A stretch of 64,000 nucleotides of DNA from an uncultured Dorea sp. (lineage in GTDB: Bacteria; Bacillota; Clostridia; Lachnospirales; Lachnospiraceae). How positions within the stretch are numbered: position 1 is the first letter of the stretch; every line of letters starts with the position of its first letter. The stretch spans positions 1 to 64,000 of the forward strand of contig URTM01000011.1 of assembly GCA_900550865.1 (NCBI GenBank), written 5' to 3'. The translations under genes were made by a program, and so were the position numbers. Under the pieces are notes generated by a model. It had not been told where the DNA came from and made no database searches. It saw only the letters and a list, made by a program, of their open reading frames with translations. Of the stretch, positions 7,295 to 16,258 are shown in pieces.

Positions 7295-8116
7295 ATGTTA
7301 GGAAACTGTATCGAAAATGTAAGAAAGAATGTACCGCTGGTACACAACATCACCAATTATGTAACGGTAAATGACGTTGCAAATGTATTGTTAGCCTGTG
7401 GCGGAAGCCCGATCATGTCAGATGAGCCGGAAGATATAAAGGATATTACATCCATCTGCGGAGGTCTGAATATCAACATCGGTACACTGAACAAGAGAAG
7501 CATCGAGGGAATGTTCATAGCCGGAGCACGGGCAAATGAATTGGGACACGTAACGTTATTAGATCCTGTCGGAGCCGGAGCAAGTGCCCTTCGTACTAAT
7601 ACAGCCGTAGAACTGATGGATAAGGTCAGATTCGATGTGATCCGTGGAAATATCTCCGAAGTGAAAACTCTGGCACAGGGAAGCGGAACAACGAAAGGAG
7701 TAGATGCAGATGTAGCAGATGCCGTAACAGAAGAGAATCTGGAAGAAGGCGTAGCATTTGCAAAAGCATTTGCCAAAAAAGCAGGATGCATTGTTGCGAT
7801 TACAGGTGCGATCGATCTGGTAAGTGACGGGGACAGATGTTATGTGATCCATAACGGCCGTCCGGAGATGGGAAAGATTACGGGAACGGGATGCCAGTTA
7901 TCTGGAATGATGACAGCGTTCCTGACAGCGAATCCAGAGCAGAAGCTGGAGGCAGCTGCGGCAGCCGTATGTACAATGGGACTGGCAGGAGAGATCGGAT
8001 GGAGTTATATGCAGAAAGGTGATGGCAATTCTACTTACCGCAACCGTATCATTGATGCCATTTATAATATGGATAAAGAGGCATTGGATAAAGGTGCAAA
8101 ATATGAGATCAGATAA
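7295..8116 (+). CDS. thiM: Hydroxyethylthiazole kinase
   Basis: 273 residues. ThiM phosphorylates 4-methyl-5-(2-hydroxyethyl)thiazole for thiamine salvage. The N terminus PLVHNITNYVTVNDVANVLL and the glycine-rich ATP/anion-hole segment MGKITGTGCQLSGM (with the catalytic cysteine-glycine region) are family signatures. GGAGG precedes the ATG. First gene under the TPP riboswitch, followed by thiE and thiD, giving a salvage route from thiazole and pyrimidine to thiamine phosphate. Confidence 0.96.
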   Translation: MLGNCIENVRKNVPLVHNITNYVTVNDVANVLLACGGSPIMSDEPEDIKDITSICGGLNINIGTLNKRSIEGMFIAGARANELGHVTLLDPVGAGASALRTNTAVELMDKVRFDVIRGNISEVKTLAQGSGTTKGVDADVADAVTEENLEEGVAFAKAFAKKAGCIVAITGAIDLVSDGDRCYVIHNGRPEMGKITGTGCQLSGMMTAFLTANPEQKLEAAAAAVCTMGLAGEIGWSYMQKGDGNSTYRNRIIDAIYNMDKEALDKGAKYEIR

Positions 8117-8155
8117 GGATATTAAAAAAATCAGAGGAAAGAGAAGGTAGAACAA

Positions 8156-8803
8156 ATGTGTAAAAAGATGAAAAAAGAAGATTTACTTCTGTATGCGGTG
8201 ACAGACCGCCACTGGTTAAATGGCGAGACGCTATACAGTCAGGTAGAGAAGACTCTGGAGGGCGGTACGACTTTTGTACAGTTGAGAGAAAAAGAACTGG
8301 ATGAAGAACATTTTCTGGAAGAAGCAAAAGAGATCAAAAAGCTCTGTGCCAGATACCAGGTACCATTTGTGATCAATGATAATGTGGATATCGCACTGGA
8401 GATGGATGCTGATGGTGTACATGTCGGACAGAGTGATATGGAAGCAGGAGATGTAAGAGCAAAACTCGGACCGGATAAGATTATCGGAGTATCGGCACAG
8501 ACCGTTGAACAGGCACTGCTTGCACAGAAAAGAGGTGCAGATTACCTGGGCGTCGGAGCTGTCTTCCATACAGATTCCAAAGCAGATGCAGCGGATGTGA
8601 GTCATGAGACATTGAAAGCAATCTGTGAAGCGGTGGATATTCCTGTAATTGCGATCGGCGGGATCAGTAAAGACAATGTATCAGAACTTGCTGGAACCGG
8701 AATTTGTGGAATTGCAGTGATCAGTGCAATATTTGCAGAAAAAGACATCAAAAAAGCAACAGAAAAACTAAAAAGTTTAACAAAGAAAATGGTGGAAGAA
8801 TGA
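8156..8803 (+). CDS. thiE: Thiamine-phosphate synthase
   Basis: 215 residues with a TIM-barrel fold. ThiE joins HMP pyrophosphate and thiazole phosphate to form thiamine phosphate. Diagnostic segments are YAVTDRHWL, TFVQLREKELDEE, VPFVINDNVDIAL, GVHVGQSDM and the phosphate-binding PVIAIGGISKDN near the C terminus. The stop overlaps the next start codon as ATGA, implying translational coupling with the HAD-ThiD gene. Confidence 0.96.
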   Translation: MCKKMKKEDLLLYAVTDRHWLNGETLYSQVEKTLEGGTTFVQLREKELDEEHFLEEAKEIKKLCARYQVPFVINDNVDIALEMDADGVHVGQSDMEAGDVRAKLGPDKIIGVSAQTVEQALLAQKRGADYLGVGAVFHTDSKADAADVSHETLKAICEAVDIPVIAIGGISKDNVSELAGTGICGIAVISAIFAEKDIKKATEKLKSLTKKMVEE

Positions 8804-10233
8804 TAAAGGGAGCAATATTCGATGTAGACGGAACATTACTGGATTCCATGGAGATATGGGAAGATGTGGGGGTGAGCTATCTTAACAGTATTGGTGTAGA
8901 GGCAGAACCAGATCTTGGAACCGTATTATTTACGATGAGTATACAGGAAGGTGCGGCATATGTAAAAGAGCATTATCATCTGTCACAGGAGCCGGAAGAA
9001 ATTGTACAGGGGGTTCTGGATATCATCAGCAATTATTATAAGGATACAGCACCGCTGAAGCATGGAGTGGTGGAACTTCTGGAAAAGCTTCATAAGAACA
9101 ATATCCCGATGACGGTTGCGTCTTCTAATAATAAGGAAGAGATAGAGATGGCTTTTGAACGTCTGGGAATTGCAAAGTATTTTGAACGGATTTTTACGTG
9201 TGAGGAAGTCGGTGCGGGAAAGACGAAGCCGGATATCTATCTGCGAGCAGCGGAATATCTCGGAACCAGACCGGAAGAGACTGTAGTATTCGAAGATGTT
9301 ATCCATGCGGTCCGTATTGCAAAGCAGGCAGGATTTCCAGTTGTGGGAATCTATGATGAGGCAAGCAAGGATGATCAGGAAGAGATTCAGAAAGAAGCAG
9401 ACTGGTATTGCAGAGAGTGGACAGAGCTGATGAAAAAAAAGACAGCGCTTACAATTGCCGGAAGTGATTCAAGCGGAGGTGCAGGAATTCAGGCAGACAT
9501 CAAAACCATGCAGGCAAACGGAGTCTACGCAATGAGTGCGATTACCGCATTGACCGCCCAGAATACAACCGGAGTAACCGGAATCATGGAAGTATCCCCG
9601 GAATTTCTGGAAAAACAGCTGGATGCAGTTATTACGGATATCCGTCCGGATGCAGTAAAGATCGGTATGGTATCATCAGAAGAATTAATAAAAATGATAT
9701 CAAAGAAACTAAAAGAATACCACTTGGGAAATGTCGTAGTCGATCCCGTAATGGTAGCAACAAGCGGATCCCGACTGATCAGTGAAAGTGCGGTTGAAAC
9801 ATTAAAAACACAGCTGTTACCAATGGCAGCTGTGATCACACCAAATATCCCGGAAGCAGAAGTTCTTGCAGAGATCGAGATCAGATCTGAAGCCGACATG
9901 GTGGAGGCGGCAAAGAAAATCTGTGAAATGTATCACTGTGCAGTCTTATGCAAAGGCGGACACAGCCTGAATGATGCCAATGATCTCTTATACCAGAACG
10001 GAAAAGCAACGTGGTTCCACGGAAAAAGGATCAACAACCCGAACACTCATGGAACCGGCTGCACCTTATCAAGCGCAATCGCATCGAATCTGGCAAAGGG
10101 GTATTCTCTGGAAGAATCTATCAAACGTGCGAAAGATTATATCAGCGGGGCACTGGAAGCCATGCTGGATCTTGGAAAAGGAAGTGGACCTATGGATCAT
10201 GGGTTTGAGATACAGGGAAGATTTTCTGTTTAA
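8800..10233 (+). CDS. thiD: HAD phosphatase-ThiD fusion (hydroxymethylpyrimidine kinase)
   Basis: 477 residues with two catalytic domains. Residues 1 to about 208 form a beta-phosphoglucomutase-like HAD hydrolase (FDVDGTLLDSMEIWED, motif II VASSNN, motif III GKTKPDIY, and FEDVIHA). From residue 211, MKKKTALTIAGSDSSGGAG begins a complete ThiD, with the C-terminal NTHGTGCTLSSAIASNL, which phosphorylates HMP and HMP phosphate. The internal methionine at 211 sits exactly where a separate ThiD would start, suggesting fusion by loss of a stop codon. The HAD part may dephosphorylate a thiamine intermediate; that is inference. The long frame upstream to 8704 overlaps thiE and is not used. Confidence 0.92.
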   Translation: MIKGAIFDVDGTLLDSMEIWEDVGVSYLNSIGVEAEPDLGTVLFTMSIQEGAAYVKEHYHLSQEPEEIVQGVLDIISNYYKDTAPLKHGVVELLEKLHKNNIPMTVASSNNKEEIEMAFERLGIAKYFERIFTCEEVGAGKTKPDIYLRAAEYLGTRPEETVVFEDVIHAVRIAKQAGFPVVGIYDEASKDDQEEIQKEADWYCREWTELMKKKTALTIAGSDSSGGAGIQADIKTMQANGVYAMSAITALTAQNTTGVTGIMEVSPEFLEKQLDAVITDIRPDAVKIGMVSSEELIKMISKKLKEYHLGNVVVDPVMVATSGSRLISESAVETLKTQLLPMAAVITPNIPEAEVLAEIEIRSEADMVEAAKKICEMYHCAVLCKGGHSLNDANDLLYQNGKATWFHGKRINNPNTHGTGCTLSSAIASNLAKGYSLEESIKRAKDYISGALEAMLDLGKGSGPMDHGFEIQGRFSV

Positions 10234-10236
10234 TCG

Positions 10237-10303
10237 ATTAACGGAGTTGATCTCTCGGTCCTGGACGGTGTTCTTTAAGGAACGAGAGATCAACTCCGTT
10301 AAT
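10237..10303. repeat. 21-bp perfect inverted repeat between convergent genes
   Basis: Arms 10237-10257 and 10283-10303 are exact reverse complements around a 25-bp loop. The key sequence is GGAGTTGATCTCTCG and its complement. It sits between the convergent thiD fusion and radical SAM genes. There is no T tract on either side, so it is an unusual bidirectional terminator or an RNA-processing hairpin. Confidence 0.75.
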
Positions 10304-10318
10304 TAGTTCAATAGCAAA

Positions 10319-11674
10319 TTACTTCTTAGCTTCCAGCCTTTCCTCCCAAAGCTTATCCGCCATCTTCGTCCAGGCCTCAGCATAAGGCTTACACTTATCA
10401 CAAAGATGCTGTACATCTTCCGGTGACTGCGGATCGGTAGAATGAGCCCCGGTTTCTTTTACCATCTTAGGCAGGCATTCCGGATTCTCAAGCATTGGAC
10501 ATGGGCGCAGCATATTGTCGTTGAATGGCTGGCCTTTTCTGTATGCCTGGAAGATCGGACTCTTTAATGCATCCAGAAGACTGACTTCGTGAATGTTAGC
10601 ATTCGAATAATGGATGAATACACAAGGGTCCACATCTCCGGCTGCGTTGATGTGAAGGTAATAACGTCCACCTGCGATACAACCGCCGATGTATTCTGCA
10701 TCGTTCTGGAAGTCCAGACTGAAGATTGGTTTGGAGCTTCTGAAAGCACGGATACGTTCATATACAGCTTTTCTCTGTTCCGGATTTGGCATGAGTTCCG
10801 GAGCGGCATCATTTCCAACCGGCATATAATGGAAGAACCAGATGAATAAAGCACCGGCTTCGATGATCATGTCGTAGAATTCTTCGCTTGTGATATCTTT
10901 GTAGTTCACACTTGTGTAGCAGGTTGAGATACCGAATGGAAGATTGTGTTCCTTTAATAACTGCATAGCATGTTTTACTTTGCCGAATACACCAGGACCA
11001 CGGCGTCCGTCATTGGCCGTCTCGAATCCTTCCAGACTGATTGCAGGAACAAAGTTCTTGACTCTTAACATTTCCTGACAGAACTCTTCATCGATCAAAG
11101 TTCCGTTTGTGAAAGATAAGAACTCACAGTCCGGATGACGTTCGCAGATCGTGATGATATCTTTCTTGCGGACCATAGGTTCTCCACCGGTGTAGATATA
11201 CATATATGTACCGAGTTTCTTTCCCTGCGTTACGATGTCATCGATCGTGTCCAGATCAAGATTTAATTTATGTCCATATTCTGCAGCCCAGCATCCGGTA
11301 CAATGCAGGTTACAGGCTGAAGTAGGATCTAATAAAATCGCCCAAGGAACATTACAGTCTTCTTTTTCCTCGGTCTCTTTCTGAAGAGCAGAACCCTTCA
11401 AAGAAGCGTTAACGATAAAGTTTGTAAAGAAAGTTTTTCGTACACCTGGATCCAGTTCCCACACTTTTGTAGCAAGCTGATACCAGTTACCTTTTTCAGC
11501 GATACCCTGACGGATTGCATTACGCTGACCTTCATACCAGCCTTCCGGAGCAGCCTTGTCGACAATACTCATGACCTTTGGAATGTTTGTTTCTGGATCT
11601 TTATCCATGTACTTAAGTGCTGCCTGAATAGCGGATGCAAAGGCGGCGTTTTTTACTGTGTCTATAACATTCAT
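10319..11674 (-). CDS. Radical SAM protein with SPASM-like C-terminal region
   Basis: 451 residues. The radical SAM cluster motif is CNLHCTGCW (Cx3Cx2C) near residue 118, followed by the SAM-binding GGEPMVRK. The C-terminal 120 residues contain further cysteines (CIAGGRYY, DPCVFIHYS, PCPMLENPECLP and HLCDKCKPY), as in SPASM/twitch domains that bind extra 4Fe-4S clusters. An N-terminal helical extension of about 100 residues precedes the barrel. No precursor peptide or partner enzyme is nearby, so I cannot assign a substrate. A GAGGAGGT site precedes the start. It is divergent from purO, with a palindromic operator between. Confidence 0.85.
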   Translation of the reverse strand: MNVIDTVKNAAFASAIQAALKYMDKDPETNIPKVMSIVDKAAPEGWYEGQRNAIRQGIAEKGNWYQLATKVWELDPGVRKTFFTNFIVNASLKGSALQKETEEKEDCNVPWAILLDPTSACNLHCTGCWAAEYGHKLNLDLDTIDDIVTQGKKLGTYMYIYTGGEPMVRKKDIITICERHPDCEFLSFTNGTLIDEEFCQEMLRVKNFVPAISLEGFETANDGRRGPGVFGKVKHAMQLLKEHNLPFGISTCYTSVNYKDITSEEFYDMIIEAGALFIWFFHYMPVGNDAAPELMPNPEQRKAVYERIRAFRSSKPIFSLDFQNDAEYIGGCIAGGRYYLHINAAGDVDPCVFIHYSNANIHEVSLLDALKSPIFQAYRKGQPFNDNMLRPCPMLENPECLPKMVKETGAHSTDPQSPEDVQHLCDKCKPYAEAWTKMADKLWEERLEAKK

Positions 11675-11752
11675 AGTGTTACCTCCTCATTACTGCATTA
11701 TAATCTCTTTGCAGTTACCTTATGTTAAAACTTTTGCTTTTCAGATTCAAGC

Positions 11753-11784
11753 AAATGCGACATTAATCGTATATTGTCGCATTT
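11753..11784. promoter_or_regulatory. Palindromic operator between the radical SAM and purO genes
   Basis: AAATGCGACA (11753-11762) and TGTCGCATTT (11775-11784) are perfect 10-bp arms around 12 bp, the size of a dimeric regulator site. The right arm abuts TTGACA (11785-11790). The 282-bp gap between the divergent genes also has two direct copies of TACTTATAAAAA 30 bp apart (11837 and 11867) and a TATAAT at 11906-11911 that may serve purO. Confidence 0.55.
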
Positions 11785-11956
11785 TTGACAAAGGTAAAAT
11801 CATATATCATGAAAAGATCCTCTATAACTTAAATTGTACTTATAAAAAAACGAACTTTTTTAATTATACTTATAAAAAGGGGTGGAAAAATAAGAAGGTT
11901 TTATATATAATAGGGGTAGAAACGTTCAAAACCACAAACGAAAAGGAGATGTATTC

Positions 11957-12670
11957 ATGGAAATGTTATCAATCGAGAAGGAACTGCAGGGCAATTCTTA
12001 CCCGGGACGTGGCATTATTATAGGAAAGAGTGCAGATGGGACAAAAGCTGTAACTGCTTACTTTATTATGGGAAGAAGTGAGAACAGCCGTAACCGTGTG
12101 TTTGTAGAAGAAGGGGAAGGTATCCGCACACAGGCGTTTGATCCATCCAAACTGACTGATCCAAGCCTGATCATCTATGCACCGGTACGAGTACTTGGCA
12201 ACAAGACGATCGTAACTAACGGAGATCAGACAGATACGATCTATGAGGGCATGGACAAGCAGCTTACATTTGAACAGTCACTCAGAAGCCGTGAATTCGA
12301 ACCAGACGGACCGAACTATACACCTAGAATCTCAGGTGTTATGCATATTGAAAATGGAACATTTAACTACGCAATGTCAATCTTAAAGAGTAATAACGGC
12401 AATCCGGAAAGCTGCAACCGCTACACATTTGCATATGAGAATCCTGCAGCAGGCGAGGGACATTTTATTCACACATACAAATGTGACGGCAATCCGCTTC
12501 CAAGCTTTGAGGGAGAACCAAAACTGATCGCAATTCCGGATGATATGAATGCATTTGCCGACAGCTTATGGAACAGCCTGAATGCGGACAACAAAGTATC
12601 GTTATTTGTACGCTATATTGATATCGCGACAGGTACATATGAGACAAAGATCATCAATAAGAACCAGTAA
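11957..12670 (+). CDS. purO: IMP cyclohydrolase, PurO type
   Basis: 237 residues resembling the archaeal-type PurO family that closes the ring of FAICAR to give IMP, the last step of purine synthesis. The N terminus NSYPGRGIIIGKSADGTKAV and the YFIMGRSENSRNRVF segment are typical. It is unrelated to the N-terminal domain of bacterial PurH. The gene immediately downstream encodes only the transformylase half of PurH, so the two genes together replace the bifunctional enzyme. A ribosome binding site AAAAGGAG precedes the ATG. Confidence 0.88.
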   Translation: MEMLSIEKELQGNSYPGRGIIIGKSADGTKAVTAYFIMGRSENSRNRVFVEEGEGIRTQAFDPSKLTDPSLIIYAPVRVLGNKTIVTNGDQTDTIYEGMDKQLTFEQSLRSREFEPDGPNYTPRISGVMHIENGTFNYAMSILKSNNGNPESCNRYTFAYENPAAGEGHFIHTYKCDGNPLPSFEGEPKLIAIPDDMNAFADSLWNSLNADNKVSLFVRYIDIATGTYETKIINKNQ

Positions 12671-12694
12671 GAGGAATCGATAAGGAGAATAGAT

Positions 12695-13873
12695 ATGAAC
12701 GAATTAGAACTGAAATATGGATGTAATCCGAACCAGAAACCTTCCAGAATCTATATGGAAGACGGAAGTGAACTGCCAATTAAAGTTCTGAACGGAAGAC
12801 CTGGATACATCAACTTCCTGGACGCATTTAACGGATGGCAGCTTGTAAGCGAACTGAAGAAGGCAACCGGACTTCCGGCAGCTACATCATTCAAGCATGT
12901 ATCTCCTGCAGGTGCCGCAGTCGGACTTCCGCTGAGTGATACACTTGCAAAGATCTACTGGGTAGATGACCTCGGAGAATTATCGCCGCTTGCATCTGCA
13001 TATGCAAGAGCAAGAGGTGCAGACCGTATGTCTTCATTTGGAGACTTTATTTCTCTGTCAGATGTATGTGATGTGGATACTGCCAAACTGATCAAACGCG
13101 AAGTATCCGATGGTGTCATTGCTCCTGGATACGAGCCGGAAGCACTTGAGATATTAAAGGCTAAGAAAAAAGGAAACTATAATGTGATCCAGATCGATCC
13201 GGATTATGTGCCGGCTCCGATCGAACACAAGCAGGTATTCGGTGTTACATTTGAGCAGGGAAGAAATGAATTAAAGATCGATGATGAGTTCTTTTCCAAT
13301 ATCGTAACAGAGAACAAAGAACTGACAGAGCAGGCTAAGATTGATCTTGCAATCTCTATGATCACATTAAAATATACACAGTCCAACTCTGTATGCTTTG
13401 TAAAAGACGGACAGGCAATCGGTATCGGTGCAGGACAGCAGTCCAGAATCCACTGTACACGTCTTGCAGGCGGCAAAGCAGATAACTGGTGGCTCAGACA
13501 GTCTCCACAGGTTATGAATCTTCCATTTGTGGATGGAATCAGACGTGCGGACAGAGACAATGCGATCGATCTCTACATCGGTGAGGACTATATGGATGTT
13601 CTGGCAGATGATGCATGGCCGGCTATCTTCAAAGAAAAACCGGAAGTATTCACAAGAGAGGCCAAGAGAGAATGGCTGGATAAGCTGACAGATGTCGCAC
13701 TTGGTTCAGATGCATTCTTCCCATTTGGGGATAACATTGAGCGTGCACATAAGAGTGGTGTAAAATACATCGCACAGCCGGGCGGATCTGTACGTGATGA
13801 CAATGTAATCGCTACATGCAATAAATACGATATGGTAATGTCATTTACGGGAATCCGTTTATTCCACCACTAA
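12695..13873 (+). CDS. AICAR transformylase, stand-alone (PurH C-terminal type)
   Basis: 392 residues, well short of full PurH (about 510) because the N-terminal IMP cyclohydrolase domain is absent. The transformylase catalytic Lys-His pair is visible at K67-H68 in TSFKHVSPAGAA. Other family segments are QSNSVCFVKDGQAIGIGAGQ, RADRDNAIDLYI, DAFFPFGDNIERA and IAQPGGSVRDD. It transfers formyl from 10-formyl-THF to AICAR. It lies 24 bp after purO, and a strong terminator follows, so the pair forms a two-gene operon. Confidence 0.92.
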   Translation: MNELELKYGCNPNQKPSRIYMEDGSELPIKVLNGRPGYINFLDAFNGWQLVSELKKATGLPAATSFKHVSPAGAAVGLPLSDTLAKIYWVDDLGELSPLASAYARARGADRMSSFGDFISLSDVCDVDTAKLIKREVSDGVIAPGYEPEALEILKAKKKGNYNVIQIDPDYVPAPIEHKQVFGVTFEQGRNELKIDDEFFSNIVTENKELTEQAKIDLAISMITLKYTQSNSVCFVKDGQAIGIGAGQQSRIHCTRLAGGKADNWWLRQSPQVMNLPFVDGIRRADRDNAIDLYIGEDYMDVLADDAWPAIFKEKPEVFTREAKREWLDKLTDVALGSDAFFPFGDNIERAHKSGVKYIAQPGGSVRDDNVIATCNKYDMVMSFTGIRLFHH

Positions 13874-13930
13874 TCGGGATATCATATAAGAGACGCATCC
13901 TAAAGTTGATACTATATATGTCGCAGAAAG

Positions 13931-13970
13931 CGGGAAGGTTACGTTAAAGCGTGGCTTTCCCGTTTTTTTT
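13931..13970 (+). terminator. Intrinsic terminator of the purO operon
   Basis: CGGGAAGGTTACG (13931-13943) pairs with CGTGGCTTTCCCG (13950-13962) with G-U pairs, followed by eight Ts. Confidence 0.92.
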
Positions 13971-14152
13971 CACTATGCGTCAGAAAGAAGACGTTCGTGG
14001 AAGGCGTTTATATTATATTGATATAACGAGTATATCTGGTTTTTATACATATAAAGGAAAATGTAGTATGATTTCAGCATTTACATAACATTTATTTCTT
14101 CAAAAAGGATTCTGAATAAGATAAAATAGGAGAAAAGAAAGAAGGCGATAAC

Positions 14153-14731
14153 ATGTCAACGATAGAACTTTTGATCGTATCCATCGGATTATCGATCGAC
14201 GTATTTGTAGCGGCGGCTTATATGGGCGCCGGATTTTCGAAGATCAGATGGAAGAATCTGATTCTGCTGAGTATCTTGTTTGGCGGGATCCAGCTTGGCA
14301 CGCTGGTACTTGGCAATCTGATCACGTTACTTCCGCTGCTGTCTATTACAAGAACGAAGACGGCTGCTGACAGATGGGAAGGACTGACGGTACTGATCTT
14401 TACAGCCATCGGAATCTATATGATCATCAAGGGGATCAAGAAAAAGAATGTACTGGAACGCAGGAAAGATGAGATTGAATGGAAGAAAACAACGATTCTT
14501 GCCATGGTAACGAGCGTGAATGCATTCTTTGTCGGAATGGGACTTGGATTTCTGGATACGGCCATGATCGAACAGTCACTGGTATTATTTCCGGTAACAG
14601 TTCTGGAATCTGTGCTTGGTATATTCGCAGGATACAGACTGGGACTGAAGGAAAACAGACGGGCATATTGGATCGGGGGAGCACTTCTTCTTCTTGCCAG
14701 TTTTGACGTAATACTCCATTATTACATGTAA
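14153..14731 (+). CDS. MntP-like manganese efflux family membrane protein
   Basis: 192 residues with about six predicted membrane segments. The two inverted repeats of the MntP/DUF204 family each carry a conserved acidic helix: here LSIDVFVAAAYMGAGF at about residue 13 and SVNAFFVGMGLGF at about residue 121, where the second usual Asp is Asn. That substitution makes the transported ion uncertain. No manganese riboswitch is seen upstream. A TetR regulator follows at 14819 and may control it. Confidence 0.7.
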   Translation: MSTIELLIVSIGLSIDVFVAAAYMGAGFSKIRWKNLILLSILFGGIQLGTLVLGNLITLLPLLSITRTKTAADRWEGLTVLIFTAIGIYMIIKGIKKKNVLERRKDEIEWKKTTILAMVTSVNAFFVGMGLGFLDTAMIEQSLVLFPVTVLESVLGIFAGYRLGLKENRRAYWIGGALLLLASFDVILHYYM

Positions 14732-14818
14732 AAAATGGAGCAAATTAACGGTAGATTTTGGAAGATAACAGGACTATAATGATTTACTACAAGTTATCTG
14801 GGAAATTAAGGTGATGAG

Positions 14819-15406
14819 ATGGAGCGCAAAAGTGAATTAACGAAAGCGCTGCTGGGAGAAAAGTTTAAAGAACTGGTAGCGAAAAAAGGATTTGAAAAGC
14901 TGACGATCAAGATGATCACGGATGCAGCAGGGGTGATCCGACCGACGTTTTATAACTATTTTCAGGACAAATACGAAGTGATGGAATGGCTTCTGTGGGA
15001 AGATGTATTCAAAGAAGTCTCAGGACTTATTGAGCAGGAACGAGGAATGGAGTCGTTGCAGCTTCTGTTTTGGAAGTTTGGAGAAGACAAGAATTATTAC
15101 GAAAAGGTATTTGAAGTAACTGGTCAGAATTCCTTTGAGGAAATGTTGTATGAGCAGGTTTTTCATATGGAAGAGATTCTGGTAAAGCATCATCCGTTAA
15201 AACATCTTCGGAATATGCCGCACGTCGATGAGAAGGTGTTTCTGGAATTTCATGCAATATCACTGGTGAACGGATTGAAATACTGGCTGATAAAGGAGAG
15301 TAAAAGTATTTCGGCCGGGGAAGCAATGGAATTCTACCGCTATATGATGTCGCATTCGATCATGGATCTTCTGGATATTGAGAATCCGGAAAAGAAGAAA
15401 AAGTAA
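14819..15406 (+). CDS. TetR/AcrR-family transcriptional regulator
   Basis: 195 residues. The N-terminal helix-turn-helix has LTIKMITDAAGVIRPTFYNY followed by FQDKYEVM, a clear TetR pattern closely similar to the regulator at 3526. The C-terminal domain is presumed to bind an effector that cannot be named. It is 87 bp downstream of the MntP-like gene in the same direction. Confidence 0.87.
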   Translation: MERKSELTKALLGEKFKELVAKKGFEKLTIKMITDAAGVIRPTFYNYFQDKYEVMEWLLWEDVFKEVSGLIEQERGMESLQLLFWKFGEDKNYYEKVFEVTGQNSFEEMLYEQVFHMEEILVKHHPLKHLRNMPHVDEKVFLEFHAISLVNGLKYWLIKESKSISAGEAMEFYRYMMSHSIMDLLDIENPEKKKK

Positions 15407-15440
15407 AGGGTTTCACTACACTGAGTGGAACCCTTTTCCT
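15405..15440. terminator. Bidirectional terminator between TetR and YitT genes
   Basis: AAAGGGTTTCACT (15405-15417) pairs with AGTGGAACCCTTT (15424-15436). A-rich and T-rich flanks allow termination in both directions. The stops of both converging genes lie in or beside the stem. Confidence 0.85.
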
Positions 15441-16258
15441 ATAATTTCGCTGGTGTTGGATATCAGTAAGAAAGCACCAGTTGTATGAGCTTTTATGAAG
15501 TTACGAAGCTTGATCGCTTCATTTGGACTAAGTACGGTCAGGATGATGTATTTATCATCTCCGGTGAAAGCACCTTGTGCCAGTACGATCGTTGCACCGC
15601 GGTGCAGATCATTTTTGATAAATTCACAGATCGGTTCAGGCTCGCTGCATACCACATGGAAATACTTTGAGCGGTTCAGACTTTCAATCAGGCTGTCGAT
15701 GAGTGTCGAACGCATCGTAAGACCGAGCAGTGAATAGAGACCGGTCTTAATATCGAATACGAAGAAACCGGCAATGGTGAATAAGATATCGGAAGCAAGT
15801 AATCCTTTTCCGATGTCAACACTGGTGTATTTCTTCAATATCATGGCAATGACATCTGTACCCCCGCTGGATGCGCCGATATTGAACAGAATTGCCGAAC
15901 CGATGGCAGGAAGTACGATCGCAAAGATCAGTTCCAGTAAAGGTTCGTTGGTGAGCGGATGACTCATCGGATAGATACGTTCCAGTCCGGACAGCGTCAC
16001 AGAAAGTAGGATACTGCTGTATGCTGTCTGTGCAGCGAATTTTTTCCCGAGAACGAAAAGTCCTATGATCAGAAGGAGCATATTCGCAATGAAGGAAAAA
16101 TCACTGGCCGAAAGAGGAGTGAATTTCGCAACGAGTACCGCAAAACCGGTGATACCGCCAAACGTAAAGTTGTTGGCGAACTTGAAAAAGTAGATACCCA
16201 CTGCCATGATCAGTGTACTGCCAGTGAGTAGTACAAAGTTTTTTAAATGTTCTTTCAT
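15416..16258 (-). CDS. YitT family membrane protein (DUF161/DUF2179)
   Basis: 280 residues with five or six membrane helices in the first 190 residues, including FGGITGFAVLV and GASSGGTDVIAMILKKY, which are characteristic of YitT. The C-terminal cytosolic DUF2179 domain (about residues 205-275) has HRGATIVLAQGAFTGDDKY. The molecular function of the family is unknown. The gene is single, facing the TetR gene, and divergent from the 4-hydroxybutyrate dehydrogenase gene. Confidence 0.9.
   Translation of the reverse strand: MKEHLKNFVLLTGSTLIMAVGIYFFKFANNFTFGGITGFAVLVAKFTPLSASDFSFIANMLLLIIGLFVLGKKFAAQTAYSSILLSVTLSGLERIYPMSHPLTNEPLLELIFAIVLPAIGSAILFNIGASSGGTDVIAMILKKYTSVDIGKGLLASDILFTIAGFFVFDIKTGLYSLLGLTMRSTLIDSLIESLNRSKYFHVVCSEPEPICEFIKNDLHRGATIVLAQGAFTGDDKYIILTVLSPNEAIKLRNFIKAHTTGAFLLISNTSEIIGKGFHSV

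Noticed and set aside
11844..11862. Possible PurR box (AAACGAACTTT) upstream of purO
   Set aside because: Only a single CGAAC half-site is present; PurR-controlled promoters normally have two in opposite orientation. Kept as a note only.
11658..12023. 121-codon plus-strand frame before purO
   Set aside because: It spans the divergent promoter region, is AT-rich with no homology, and overlaps the purO start.
13971..14152. Manganese (yybP-ykoY) riboswitch before the MntP-like gene
   Set aside because: The conserved loop sequences of that riboswitch are not seen; the region is AT-rich without a convincing structure.
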